From contig UQMO01000004.1 of NCBI GenBank assembly GCA_900542125.1, positions 1 through 58,554 on the forward strand: a DNA stretch of 58,554 bases, read 5' to 3'. The stretch comes from an uncultured Collinsella sp. GTDB lineage: Bacteria > Actinomycetota > Coriobacteriia > Coriobacteriales > Coriobacteriaceae. A program made the position numbers and the translations under genes. Below the pieces are notes generated by a model. The model was given only the letters and a program-made list of their open reading frames with translations. It searched no databases and had not been told where the DNA came from. This document shows, in pieces, positions 18,868 through 25,894 of the stretch (position 1 is the first letter of the stretch; each line of letters opens with the position of its first letter).

Positions 18868-18959
18868 GTCGGCACTTAGGGACGTTCCTTTTCTGTCGGC
18901 AGCTGGGGACACTCCTTATCTCTTCTAACTAGTCATTCAAGAACGTCCCCAATGACTAG
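18868..18959. repeat. Intergenic repeat cluster: GTCGGCA-GGGAC direct repeats plus a stem-loop
   Basis: Two direct copies of GTCGGCA followed by a GGGAC-YTCC core (18868-18890 and 18896-18914). These are related, in inverted orientation, to the repeat near 6.36 kb. Then comes a perfect 9-bp stem CTAGTCATT/AATGACTAG (18929-18937, 18951-18959) whose loop is CAAGAACGTCCCC. It lies between the divergent MATE and rlmA-like genes. Confidence 0.75.
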
Positions 18960-19015
18960 GTGGGGAAGGCGTGCGACAATGGTGGGCGTTGTGTTGTTCG
19001 CGCTAAGGAGTTGCC

Positions 19016-19831
19016 ATGTTGTTGTGTCCCGTTTGCCATGAGCCGCTGGTGGATGACGAACGCGGTGCTGCATGCGCGGGTGGGCACCGGTTTGACCGTG
19101 CGCGCGAGGGCTATCTATATCTATTGCGCTCGTCCAAGAGCGGCGACTTCATGGGCGATCCCAAGTCGCAGGCGCGCAGCCGTCGTGACTTTTTGAACCG
19201 TGGATACTACGCGCCGTTGCGCGATGCGATGGTCGAGCTGGTGCGCAAGCAGGTGTCTGGGCGCGCTGCGCCTACGAACGGCCCCATGACGTTGCTCGAT
19301 ATTTGCTGTGGCGAGGGCTATTACACGAGTGCCATGGGCGCGGTGCCGGGCGTGGGCGCTTACGGGTTCGACTTGGGCAAAGAGATGGTGCGCCTGGCCG
19401 CCAAGCGCGGCGATGCGACCTATTTCGTGGCCAACATGAAGGACATCCCCGTGGCGGACGGCGCCTTCGATATGGTGACCGAGCTCTTCGCTCCCTTTAA
19501 CGAGCGTGAGTTTGCCCGCGTGCTGGCGCCAGAGGGCTCACTCTATACCGTGGTGCCGGGTGCCCGTCATTTGTTTGGGCTCAAGGAGGTGCTCTACGAC
19601 ACGCCATATCTTAATGACGAGAAGCTGCCGCAGACCATCGAGCTCGAGTTGGTCGGAACGCAGCGGGTGTCTGCGAATATTACGCTTCAGACCCAAGCGG
19701 ACATCGAGGCGGTGTTCCAGATGACGCCGTACTACTACCGCACGCGCCCCGCCGACAAAGAGCGCCTGGCAAACCTCGATACCCTTCAGACTGACATCGA
19801 CTTCATCATCGCCGAGTACCGCCACAGCTAA
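19016..19831 (+). CDS. RlmA-type 23S rRNA (guanine-N1)-methyltransferase
   Basis: A 271-residue enzyme of the RlmA family, which methylates N1 of G745 or G748 in 23S rRNA. An N-terminal zinc site (CPVC...C..GH, residues 4-25) is followed by the FDRAREGYLYLL segment and DFLNRGYYAPLRD, both typical of RlmA. The SAM-binding motif is LLDICCGEGYYTSAM, with the acidic post-strand GFDLGKEM. VTELFAPFNEREFARVLAPEGSL covers the catalytic region. Which of the two guanines is modified cannot be read from sequence. Start ATG follows TAAGGAGTTGCC. A GGGACAG hairpin begins right after the stop. Confidence 0.88.
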   Translation: MLLCPVCHEPLVDDERGAACAGGHRFDRAREGYLYLLRSSKSGDFMGDPKSQARSRRDFLNRGYYAPLRDAMVELVRKQVSGRAAPTNGPMTLLDICCGEGYYTSAMGAVPGVGAYGFDLGKEMVRLAAKRGDATYFVANMKDIPVADGAFDMVTELFAPFNEREFARVLAPEGSLYTVVPGARHLFGLKEVLYDTPYLNDEKLPQTIELELVGTQRVSANITLQTQADIEAVFQMTPYYYRTRPADKERLANLDTLQTDIDFIIAEYRHS

Positions 19832-19832
19832 C

Positions 19833-19869
19833 AACCTGCCAAAAAGGGACAGGTTTATTTTGGTAGGTT
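19833..19869. repeat. GGGACAG-loop hairpin
   Basis: 12-bp arms (AACCTGCCAAAA / TTTTGGTAGGTT, one mismatch) with loop AGGGACAGGTTTA, starting two bases after the rlmA-like stop. The same stem and loop recur twice near 40.45 kb. Confidence 0.85.
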
Positions 19870-19885
19870 TTATCTGGGCAAACGT

Positions 19886-19924
19886 AAAGGGCCGACCGCG
19901 GAGATGCGCGATCGGCCCTTTTTA
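19886..19924 (+). terminator. Intrinsic terminator between convergent genes
   Basis: AAGGGCCGA...TCGGCCCTT stem with an inner CGCG pair and loop GAGATG, followed by TTTTTAG. Serves rlmA and possibly the converging membrane-protein gene. Confidence 0.8.
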
Positions 19925-19959
19925 GTTGCTTGGCTGCAGAGGTTATGAGAAGCGAGCGC

Positions 19960-20361
19960 TTATAGGCGGTCCTTGTTCTCGGCCTTAACGGCGTGTGCCT
20001 GCTGAACAAAGAACAGGTCGTACACCACGATGACAAAGGCGCCAAAGTTGATGGCGTCGCCGCCAAACGCGGGAAGCGTGAGCACCGCTTGGGCAAGCGT
20101 GGCGACCGCGGCAACAATACCGAGCTTAAACGCGCCGTCCACCTGCGAAGGCTTGTTGGCGCCCTTGATACCGGCGACGCCTGCGGCAAGGTCGACGAGA
20201 CCCTTGGCGATAAGCACGACCGCTGCGAGCGTGGCGTACGAACCGTACGTGGAATCGAGACCGCCCGTGGCGATACCGACGCCGGCGGTGACGAGGCTGG
20301 CGATACCCAAAACAAAGTAGATGAGAGCAAGGATTTTGAGAGTCTTGCGAGTGAAGCTCAT
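19960..20361 (-). CDS. Small four-helix membrane protein of unknown function
   Basis: A 133-residue protein with four hydrophobic segments: TLKILALIYFVLGIASLVTAGVG, YATLAAVVLIAKGLVDLAAGVAGI, FKLGIVAAVATLAQAVLTL and INFGAFVIVVYDLFFVQQ. I recognise no catalytic or binding motif. I chose the ATG at MSFTRKTLK because GAAAGGACC lies just upstream; an in-frame ATG 23 codons earlier has no site and would add an unrelated lead. The layout is common for uncharacterised Coriobacteriia membrane proteins. A 9-bp inverted repeat lies 41-71 bp upstream. Confidence 0.75.
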   Translation of the reverse strand: MSFTRKTLKILALIYFVLGIASLVTAGVGIATGGLDSTYGSYATLAAVVLIAKGLVDLAAGVAGIKGANKPSQVDGAFKLGIVAAVATLAQAVLTLPAFGGDAINFGAFVIVVYDLFFVQQAHAVKAENKDRL

Positions 20362-20401
20362 GGCTGGTCCTTTCGATACGAGTACGCCAACTTGGCGCAC
20401 C

Positions 20402-20432
20402 CAATGTGCTGCACATATGGTGAAGCACATTG
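20402..20432. promoter_or_regulatory. Inverted repeat CAATGTGCT-N13-AGCACATTG
   Basis: A perfect 9-bp inverted repeat upstream of the four-helix membrane protein. It could be an operator; no regulator gene is adjacent. Confidence 0.4.
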
Positions 20433-20594
20433 TAGTTCAACGCGGCGATGCATGCGCCTGAAAGCGCTTTGAGCCCGCGCGGCCCAACCCAACCTTTCAA
20501 AAGGGAAAGCTGGACGTAAGCCAAATCGATGGCAGCTCATGTGCGGCGCTGAGATGATGAGGCCGTAACAAGGAGTTGGTCTCAAGGAGGAGCC

Positions 20595-20738
20595 ATGATG
20601 TACGGAGCAGGGCAAGTGCGTGAGCCGCGATCGTTGGGAAGGCGCATGAGTGATTCTGTGATCGCTGCCGTGTGCACGGGATTGATGGCGGTGCTTTGCA
20701 TTGGGATGCTGTGGGCCATGTCGCATGTGGGACAATAG
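20595..20738 (+). CDS. 47-residue single-span membrane peptide
   Basis: A short open frame with an excellent AAGGAGG site four bases before a double ATG. The product has a basic N-terminus (VREPRSLGRRM) and one hydrophobic helix (VIAAVCTGLMAVLCIGMLWAM), then ends SHVGQ. This fits a type-II single-span small membrane protein. It stands 63 bp before rsmJ in the same direction and could be co-transcribed. I recognise no family. Support comes from the ribosome site, the positive-inside pattern and the coherent helix. Confidence 0.6.
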   Translation: MMYGAGQVREPRSLGRRMSDSVIAAVCTGLMAVLCIGMLWAMSHVGQ

Positions 20739-20801
20739 CGGACGGTTGGGTGCCGGCATAAACGGCGCTCACGTATTCGTTTTGCTTGTTAAGGAGTACC
20801 C

Positions 20802-21506
20802 ATGGGCGTCGTCGATCCCTTTTCTGTTGCTCGGGCCGCGGGGCTTGAGCTGACCGGGAAGCCCGAGGGCCTCACGCTCACCGACGGCACGATGGAGCTG
20901 CGTGCCGATTTTGGCCGCATGCTTCCACGGCTCAAGCAGGGCCGTCTGCAGCAAGAACTGCTGGTAAAGGCTGCGCGCGCAAAAGGCATCGAGAGCCCAT
21001 GGGCGATTGACGCCACGGCAGGCTTTGGCGAGGATTCGCTGCTGCTGGCGGCCGCGGGCTTTACCGTCGATCTGTATGAGCAGGATTGCGTGATCGCGGC
21101 GCTCCTCAAGGATGCCCTGGATCGCGCGGCAGATGATCCGGCGCTTGTGGCTGCCGTGTCGCGCATGCGCTTACATGCGGGCGAGGATAGCATTGCCGGC
21201 CTTCGCCATACAGCTGAGCTGATCGGGCAGGGCGAGCTCACCGCTCCTGACGTGGTGTATCTGGACCCCATGTTTCCCGGACGCACCAAGAGCGCGGCGG
21301 TTAAAAAGAAGTTCCAACTCTTGCATCATCTGGAACAGCCGTGCGCCGATGAGGAGACGTTGGTCGAAGCTGCGCTTGCGGTGCACCCGCGCAAGGTCGT
21401 TATCAAGCGACCGGTGAAGGGGCCACTGCTTGCCGGCGTTAAGCCGAGCTATCAACTTGCGGGCAAGGCCGTTCGTTACGATGTTTTGGTGCCGCCGCGC
21501 CCGTAG
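20802..21506 (+). CDS. rsmJ: 16S rRNA (guanine1516-N2)-methyltransferase RsmJ-like
   Basis: A 234-residue SAM-dependent methyltransferase. After a LRADFGRMLPRL...LLVKAAR lead, the SAM motif is AIDATAGFGEDSLLLAAAGF, followed by the acidic VDLYEQD strand end. The catalytic block VVYLDPMFPGRTKSAAVKKK is diagnostic of RsmJ (DPMFP...KSA-x-VKK). The C-terminal KVVIKRPVKGPLL strand completes the fold. ATG follows TTAAGGAGTACCC. The enzyme modifies G1516 in small-subunit rRNA in known members. Confidence 0.88.
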   Translation: MGVVDPFSVARAAGLELTGKPEGLTLTDGTMELRADFGRMLPRLKQGRLQQELLVKAARAKGIESPWAIDATAGFGEDSLLLAAAGFTVDLYEQDCVIAALLKDALDRAADDPALVAAVSRMRLHAGEDSIAGLRHTAELIGQGELTAPDVVYLDPMFPGRTKSAAVKKKFQLLHHLEQPCADEETLVEAALAVHPRKVVIKRPVKGPLLAGVKPSYQLAGKAVRYDVLVPPRP

Positions 21507-21554
21507 CTTGCGTGCGATGGCTGGCGCTCCGTCAATGCCGTGCCGATGCGGCGC

Positions 21555-21857
21555 CTATTTCCAAGGGTGCGACGTCAGGTGCCATCCACCGCAGTATTCG
21601 CATTTGTAGCAGGCCAAACCGCGCCGCCCGCGGTTTTCGCAGTCGGCCATAACGGCCTCGGCCTCGGCGCGCGTGTCGTAACGGTTTTTGCGCTCGCACG
21701 ACTTGTAGCGCCAGGCCTCATCGCGCTCGGCGTCCAGGGCGTCGCGGCGCTCGTCCTCGCGTGCAAACAGGTCGCTCATATCGCCGCCGGTGGCAGTGCT
21801 CAAAAACTCGCTTTTTGCTTTTGACCAGGCGGCTCGCTTTTTGCTCCCCATCTGCAT
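21555..21857 (-). CDS. Small zinc-ribbon-like protein of unknown function
   Basis: A 100-residue, highly charged protein. The C-terminus holds CYKCEYCGGWHLTSH, a compact Cys/His cluster that probably binds zinc, preceded by CENRGRRGLACYKC so that four cysteines and a histidine are available. The N-terminal half is Arg/Glu/Asp-rich and helical. I picked the ATG after GGAGAGGGGCGCG; an upstream TTG in frame would overlap that site. Similar short CGGWHLT proteins occur in Actinobacteria and phages without known function. Divergent from the GNAT gene, sharing a palindrome. Confidence 0.65.
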   Translation of the reverse strand: MQMGSKKRAAWSKAKSEFLSTATGGDMSDLFAREDERRDALDAERDEAWRYKSCERKNRYDTRAEAEAVMADCENRGRRGLACYKCEYCGGWHLTSHPWK

Positions 21858-21875
21858 CGCGCCCCTCTCCAAACG

Positions 21876-21907
21876 TTGGTATCATTGCTCAATCAAAGTG
21901 ATACCAA
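21876..21907. promoter_or_regulatory. Inverted repeat TTGGTATCA-N14-TGATACCAA in a divergent promoter region
   Basis: A perfect 9-bp inverted repeat (21876-21884, 21899-21907) centred between the divergent zinc-ribbon and GNAT genes. Good candidate for a dimeric repressor site controlling both. Confidence 0.5.
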
Positions 21908-21925
21908 TAAACGTGAGGTCGCCGC

Positions 21926-22417
21926 GTGATGATCAGAAAAACCCTCGATACCGACATTCCCGCTGTCATGGCTATCTATGACGCGGCCCGCGCCTTTATG
22001 CGCGCGCATGGCAACGCCACACAGTGGCCCGAGGGCACGCCTTCTGCCGAGCAACTGGCTGCCGATATCGCCGCCGGTGGCAGCTATGTGTGCGAAGTCG
22101 ATGGCCGCGTGGTGGCGACGTTTGCCTTTTTGCCGGGCCCGGACGAGTGCTATGACGTAATTGAGGATGGTCAATGGCGCAGCGACACTCCGTACGCCGT
22201 GCTGCACCGTGTGGCGTCCGATGGCACCGTGCACGGTATCGCGGCTGCGATGTTTGCCTTTGCCAAGGAGCGTGCCGATCACCTGCGCATCGACACGCAT
22301 CAGGACAACCTGCCCATGCAGGGCGCGAGTATTAAGGCGGGGTTCGAGCGTGCCGGCGTCGTGTATGTGTCGGACGGCACGCCGCGTGTTGCGTTCGACT
22401 GGCTGCGTGAGGCGTAA
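21926..22417 (+). CDS. GNAT-family N-acetyltransferase
   Basis: A 163-residue acetyltransferase. The N-terminal IRKTLDTDIPAVMAIYDAARAFMRAHG is the usual GNAT lead. The YVCEVDGRVVATFAFLPG strand pair matches motifs C/D, and VASDGTVHGIAAAMFAFAKERADHLRIDTHQDN covers motif A and the adjacent helix, with the acetyl-CoA loop degenerate as in the YjcF/RimJ-like branch. NLPMQGASIKAGFERAGVVYV is the typical motif B end. Acceptor unknown. The start is GTG at this position or the ATG directly after it; GAGG at 21914-21917 spaces better with GTG. Confidence 0.85.
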   Translation: MMIRKTLDTDIPAVMAIYDAARAFMRAHGNATQWPEGTPSAEQLAADIAAGGSYVCEVDGRVVATFAFLPGPDECYDVIEDGQWRSDTPYAVLHRVASDGTVHGIAAAMFAFAKERADHLRIDTHQDNLPMQGASIKAGFERAGVVYVSDGTPRVAFDWLREA

Positions 22418-22445
22418 GAGTAGGGGCACGTGTCAACAATTCGCA

Positions 22446-22483
22446 CGAACGAAAATGGTCCCGGGTGGGGCCATTTTCGTTCG
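22446..22483 (+). terminator. Hairpin after the GNAT gene
   Basis: A 13-bp perfect stem (CGAACGAAAATGG / CCATTTTCGTTCG) 28 bp after the GNAT stop, without a long T-run. The rest of the gap to the GTPase gene (22484-22678) shows no gene. Confidence 0.55.
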
Positions 22484-22678
22484 CTGCGCTGATTTGCAAG
22501 CCGGCTTTCGCAAGGCGCGAACCTACGAAAATCGCCGCGCGGCAACGCAGGGCGATGAGCTTGGTCGGGGGATAGGGCCCGCTTCGCCCGCCGGCTCGTA
22601 AATTGTATCATCCAGTGTGGAACGAGGACGCCCGTTGCCGCGTGCGATGGGCTTGTAGCTTGTAATAAGAGGAGAGCC

Positions 22679-24682
22679 ATGTCGAAGCAGGCAGTCGTTG
22701 GAATCTTGGCGCATGTCGATGCCGGCAAGACCACGTTGGCCGAGGCCATGTTGTTCAACGTGGGTCGCATTCGCAAGCGCGGCCGCGTGGACGATGGCGA
22801 TTCGCATCTGGACACTAACGCGATCGAGCGCGAGCGCGGCATTACGATCTTCTCGTCGCAGGCCGTGCTCGACCACGGCGATACCCACGTCATGCTTGTG
22901 GATGCGCCCGGCCACGTCGATTTTTCGGCCGAGGCGGAGCGCACGCTGCGCGCGCTCGACTATGCGATTTTGGTTGTGGGTGCCAACGACGGCGTGCAGG
23001 GGCACACCGAAACCCTGTGGCGCCTGCTTGCGCGCTATGACATTCCGACGTTCATCTTTATCAACAAAATCGATTTGGAGAATCCCGGCCGCGATGTTTT
23101 GCTGGCACAGCTTGGGCAACGTCTTTCCGAGGGCTGCCTGGATGCCAGCGAACTGTTGGTGGGTAGTGCCGTTCAGGAGGACGCTGCTGCGTTGGACGAG
23201 GCGGCGCTCGAGGAGTTTCTCGACGCAGGGGAGCTTTCGACTGCCACGCTTTCGCGGCTGGTCGCAGAGCGAAAGTTGTTTCCCTGCTTTGCGGGCTCGG
23301 CGCTCAAGGACCAGGGTGTGGCAGAGCTACTCGACGGCATATGCGCTTTGATGCGCGAGCGAACATGGCCCCAGGAGTTCGCCGCGCGAGTCTACCGCGT
23401 GAGTCGTGGAGACCGTGGCGAGCGTCTTGCCTGGGTCAAGGTGACGGGCGGTGTACTGCGTGCAAAGCAAGTTGTCGAGGGATGCTCTGGCGCCTCCACT
23501 TGGGAGCAAAAGATCGACCAGGTGCGCATCTATAACGGCGAGAAGTATGAGCTTGCCCAAGAAGTTGCTGCTGGCGGTATTTGTGCCGTGACGGGCCTTG
23601 CGCACGTTCGCCCAGGGGATGCCTTGGGGGCGGAGCCCGTGGGCGATGCGCCTGTCATCGCTCCGGTCCTCACCTATACGGTGCTTCCGGGCGAACACGA
23701 TGTCCACGCGGTGTTCAAAGCACTGACAGAGTTGGCGGACGAAGATCCCATGCTCGGCGTAAGCTGGAACACTCATCTTGAGCAGATTCATTTACAGCTG
23801 ATGGGCGCCGTGCAACTCGAGGTCGTGCAGCGGGTGTTGGCCGATCGCTTTGGCCTTTCGGTTGCGTTTGAGTCTGGCGGCATTCTCTATAAGGAGACTA
23901 TTTCGCAGCCGGTCGAGGGCGTGGGCCATTTTGAGCCGCTGCGCCACTATGCCGAGGTACATCTGCGCCTGGAGCCGTTGCCAGCGGGTTCGGGCGTGCA
24001 GTTTGGCACCGTGACCTCGACCGACGAACTCGATCTTAACTGGCAGCGTTTGGCACTCACCAACGCCATGGAGCGCGATCACCTGGGCGCGCTGACCGGC
24101 TCGCCCATCACCGATGTGTGCATTACGCTCACGGGCGGCCGTGCGCATGCCAAACACACCGAGGGCGGCGATTTTCGCCAGGCCACGTACCGCGCGATTC
24201 GCCAGGGGCTCATGCAGGCGCGTGAGGCTGGCGCGGCGGTGCTGTTGGAGCCGTGGTATCGCTTTGAGCTCGAGGTGCCGGGGGAGTGCGTGGGCCGGGC
24301 ACTCTCGGATGCCACGCGCATGGGTGCCGAGTACGAGCCGCCGACGATGGCGGGAGACCGGGCGAAGCTTGTGGGTCGCGTGCCGGCATCTGAGGTGCAG
24401 GATTACGCGCTGGAGGTGGCCGCCTATACGAGTGGTCGTGGGCATCTGTACCTAGAGTTCGCCGGCTATGCGGCTTGCCATGATGCCGAGCGCGTCATCG
24501 AGACGGCCGCCTATGAGCCCGAGGCCGATCTGCCCAACACGCCCGATTCGGTCTTTTGCTCCCACGGCGCCGGTTACACGGTCAAATGGTACGACGTCCC
24601 CGAGGCAGCCCACGTAAAGGTCGATCCCTCCACCTTCCGCCCCTGGCGAGCAGCAGACGCCGAGTTTTTCGGCCACATGTGA
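22679..24682 (+). CDS. TetM/EF-G-like translational GTPase (ribosomal-protection fold)
   Basis: A 667-residue GTPase with G1 (AHVDAGKTT), G2 (RGITI), G3 (DAPGH), G4 (NKID) and G5 (GSA), followed by the EF-G domain II-V order. It is close in length and layout to Tet(M)/Tet(W) proteins (about 640) and contains the GRAHAKHTEGGDFRQATYRAIRQGLMQA domain IV block common to that group. The sequence is clearly diverged, including the tail PDSVFCSHGAGYTVKWYDVPEAAHV. It sits among core genes with the same base use and no mobile element. A housekeeping or stress translation factor is at least as likely as tetracycline resistance. ATG follows AGAGGAGAGCC. Confidence 0.88.
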   Translation: MSKQAVVGILAHVDAGKTTLAEAMLFNVGRIRKRGRVDDGDSHLDTNAIERERGITIFSSQAVLDHGDTHVMLVDAPGHVDFSAEAERTLRALDYAILVVGANDGVQGHTETLWRLLARYDIPTFIFINKIDLENPGRDVLLAQLGQRLSEGCLDASELLVGSAVQEDAAALDEAALEEFLDAGELSTATLSRLVAERKLFPCFAGSALKDQGVAELLDGICALMRERTWPQEFAARVYRVSRGDRGERLAWVKVTGGVLRAKQVVEGCSGASTWEQKIDQVRIYNGEKYELAQEVAAGGICAVTGLAHVRPGDALGAEPVGDAPVIAPVLTYTVLPGEHDVHAVFKALTELADEDPMLGVSWNTHLEQIHLQLMGAVQLEVVQRVLADRFGLSVAFESGGILYKETISQPVEGVGHFEPLRHYAEVHLRLEPLPAGSGVQFGTVTSTDELDLNWQRLALTNAMERDHLGALTGSPITDVCITLTGGRAHAKHTEGGDFRQATYRAIRQGLMQAREAGAAVLLEPWYRFELEVPGECVGRALSDATRMGAEYEPPTMAGDRAKLVGRVPASEVQDYALEVAAYTSGRGHLYLEFAGYAACHDAERVIETAAYEPEADLPNTPDSVFCSHGAGYTVKWYDVPEAAHVKVDPSTFRPWRAADAEFFGHM

Positions 24683-24704
24683 CAGAGGGGCAGCCCCTTT
24701 GGCA
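24680..24704. repeat. GGGGCAG-loop hairpin after the TetM-like gene
   Basis: TGACAGAGGGG (24680-24690) pairs with CCCCTTTGGCA (24694-24704) around CAG, with two mismatches. The TGA stop codon itself is the first triplet of the arm. Confidence 0.65.
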
Positions 24705-24713
24705 GATTCAGTT

Positions 24714-24740
24714 GGTATAACTCGGTATAAGTTGGTATAA
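24714..24740 (+). promoter_or_regulatory. Three GGTATAA repeats with 10-bp period
   Basis: GGTATAA occurs at 24714-24720, 24724-24730 and 24734-24740, one helical turn apart, 36-62 bp before the AAA+ ATPase start. It may be a cooperative activator or repressor site, or part of an unusual promoter. Confidence 0.6.
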
Positions 24741-24775
24741 CTATTACCAGGGTTTGCCAATCCGAGGAGGCCGAC

Positions 24776-25894
24776 ATGAATCCAAATCCCTTTAAGCCAA
24801 CGGCAGGCAAGCGGCCTCCGATGCTCATTGGTCGCGAGTCGGTCATCGAAGATTTCGAGGAAGGGCTCGATAACGGCGCCGGAGCGCCGGGCAGGCTCAT
24901 GCTCATTACGGGAAACCGCGGCTGCGGCAAGACAGTTCTCCTGCGGGAGCTGCAACGTCTGGCCAGCGAGCGCGGATGGGCGGTTGTCTCCGATTCCGCT
25001 TCGCTTGGCTTATGCGACCGCTTGGCCGACGCGCTTCGCTCGAATAAACCCGTTGTGACGTCAATGGAGTTCGGTCCTTCGTTTGGCCGGATGTCGGTCG
25101 AGGCGGCGCGAGCAAAGGGCGAGACGTTGCGAGGGCTGGTCAACGAGCGCCTTAAGAAGCTCGGTCCAGGCAAGGGCATACTGTTTGCGATTGACGAGGC
25201 GCAATCGGCGTCTATCGAGGAACTGGCGGCTCTTGCCGTTCTCTATCAGCAGGTGCTCGGAGACCAGGATGCCACGGGATTACCCGATAGCGACCAGCGC
25301 GGTCTTGCGCTGGTTTTTGCCGGCTTGCCCAGTATGGTTGACGATCTGCTCGAAGAGCCGAGCGTGACGTTTTTGCGCCGCGCCCAGCAGCGTACGCTGG
25401 GGGCGATATCCTTGCCCAAGGTGCGCGATTCGTATATCCAGACGGTCAAAGACGCTGGTCTTTACGTTGACGCGGAGACGGCGGACCTTGCGGCACACAA
25501 GAGCATGGGGCATCCATATATGGTTCAGCTGGTGGGCTATTACATGTGGCGGTCTGCTGTTCGACGCGGCTCGCAGGTCATCGAAAGGCGCGATGTCGAG
25601 GATGGCCATGCGGATGCCGTCTCCGAGTTCTACGAAGCGGTTGACGCGCCCCTGTATTACGGGCTGCGCAGTCCACAGCGCCTTTTTATCGAGGCTATGG
25701 CGGTTGACGAGAACAAACCGACGCGCATGGCGGATATCATTGAGCGTTGTGATCGTACCCAGAGCTGGGCGAGTAAATATCGCGCAAGCCTGATTCGCGA
25801 GCGCGTCATCGAGGCTGCCGGATACGGCCTCGTCCGGTTTACCGTGCCCATGCTGGGCGCGTACGTTCGCGATCGAGTTTTATGGCATGAGTAG
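24776..25894 (+). CDS. Orc1/Cdc6-like AAA+ ATPase with C-terminal winged helix (copy 1)
   Basis: A 372-residue ATPase. It opens NPFKPTAGKRPPMLIGRESVIEDF, the usual (N)PF-P-x-(G)-x-P-x-x-x-x-GR lead of this family. Walker A is GNRGCGKT, Walker B is ILFAIDEAQ, and the sensor-1 strand LALVFAGLP is followed by FLRRAQQRTLGAI. A winged-helix domain fills the last 80 residues. Similar proteins are frequent in Bifidobacterium and Collinsella and are annotated only as ATP-binding proteins; the target is unknown. Its 3' end overlaps the UvrA-like gene by eight bases, so both are probably co-translated. A paralogue lies on the other side of uvrA. ATG follows CGAGGAGGCCGAC. Confidence 0.85.
   Translation: MNPNPFKPTAGKRPPMLIGRESVIEDFEEGLDNGAGAPGRLMLITGNRGCGKTVLLRELQRLASERGWAVVSDSASLGLCDRLADALRSNKPVVTSMEFGPSFGRMSVEAARAKGETLRGLVNERLKKLGPGKGILFAIDEAQSASIEELAALAVLYQQVLGDQDATGLPDSDQRGLALVFAGLPSMVDDLLEEPSVTFLRRAQQRTLGAISLPKVRDSYIQTVKDAGLYVDAETADLAAHKSMGHPYMVQLVGYYMWRSAVRRGSQVIERRDVEDGHADAVSEFYEAVDAPLYYGLRSPQRLFIEAMAVDENKPTRMADIIERCDRTQSWASKYRASLIRERVIEAAGYGLVRFTVPMLGAYVRDRVLWHE

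Noticed and set aside
22679..24682. Acquired tetracycline resistance gene
   Set aside because: No mobile element, no shift in base use, and clear divergence from Tet(M/W); kept as TetM-like GTPase only.
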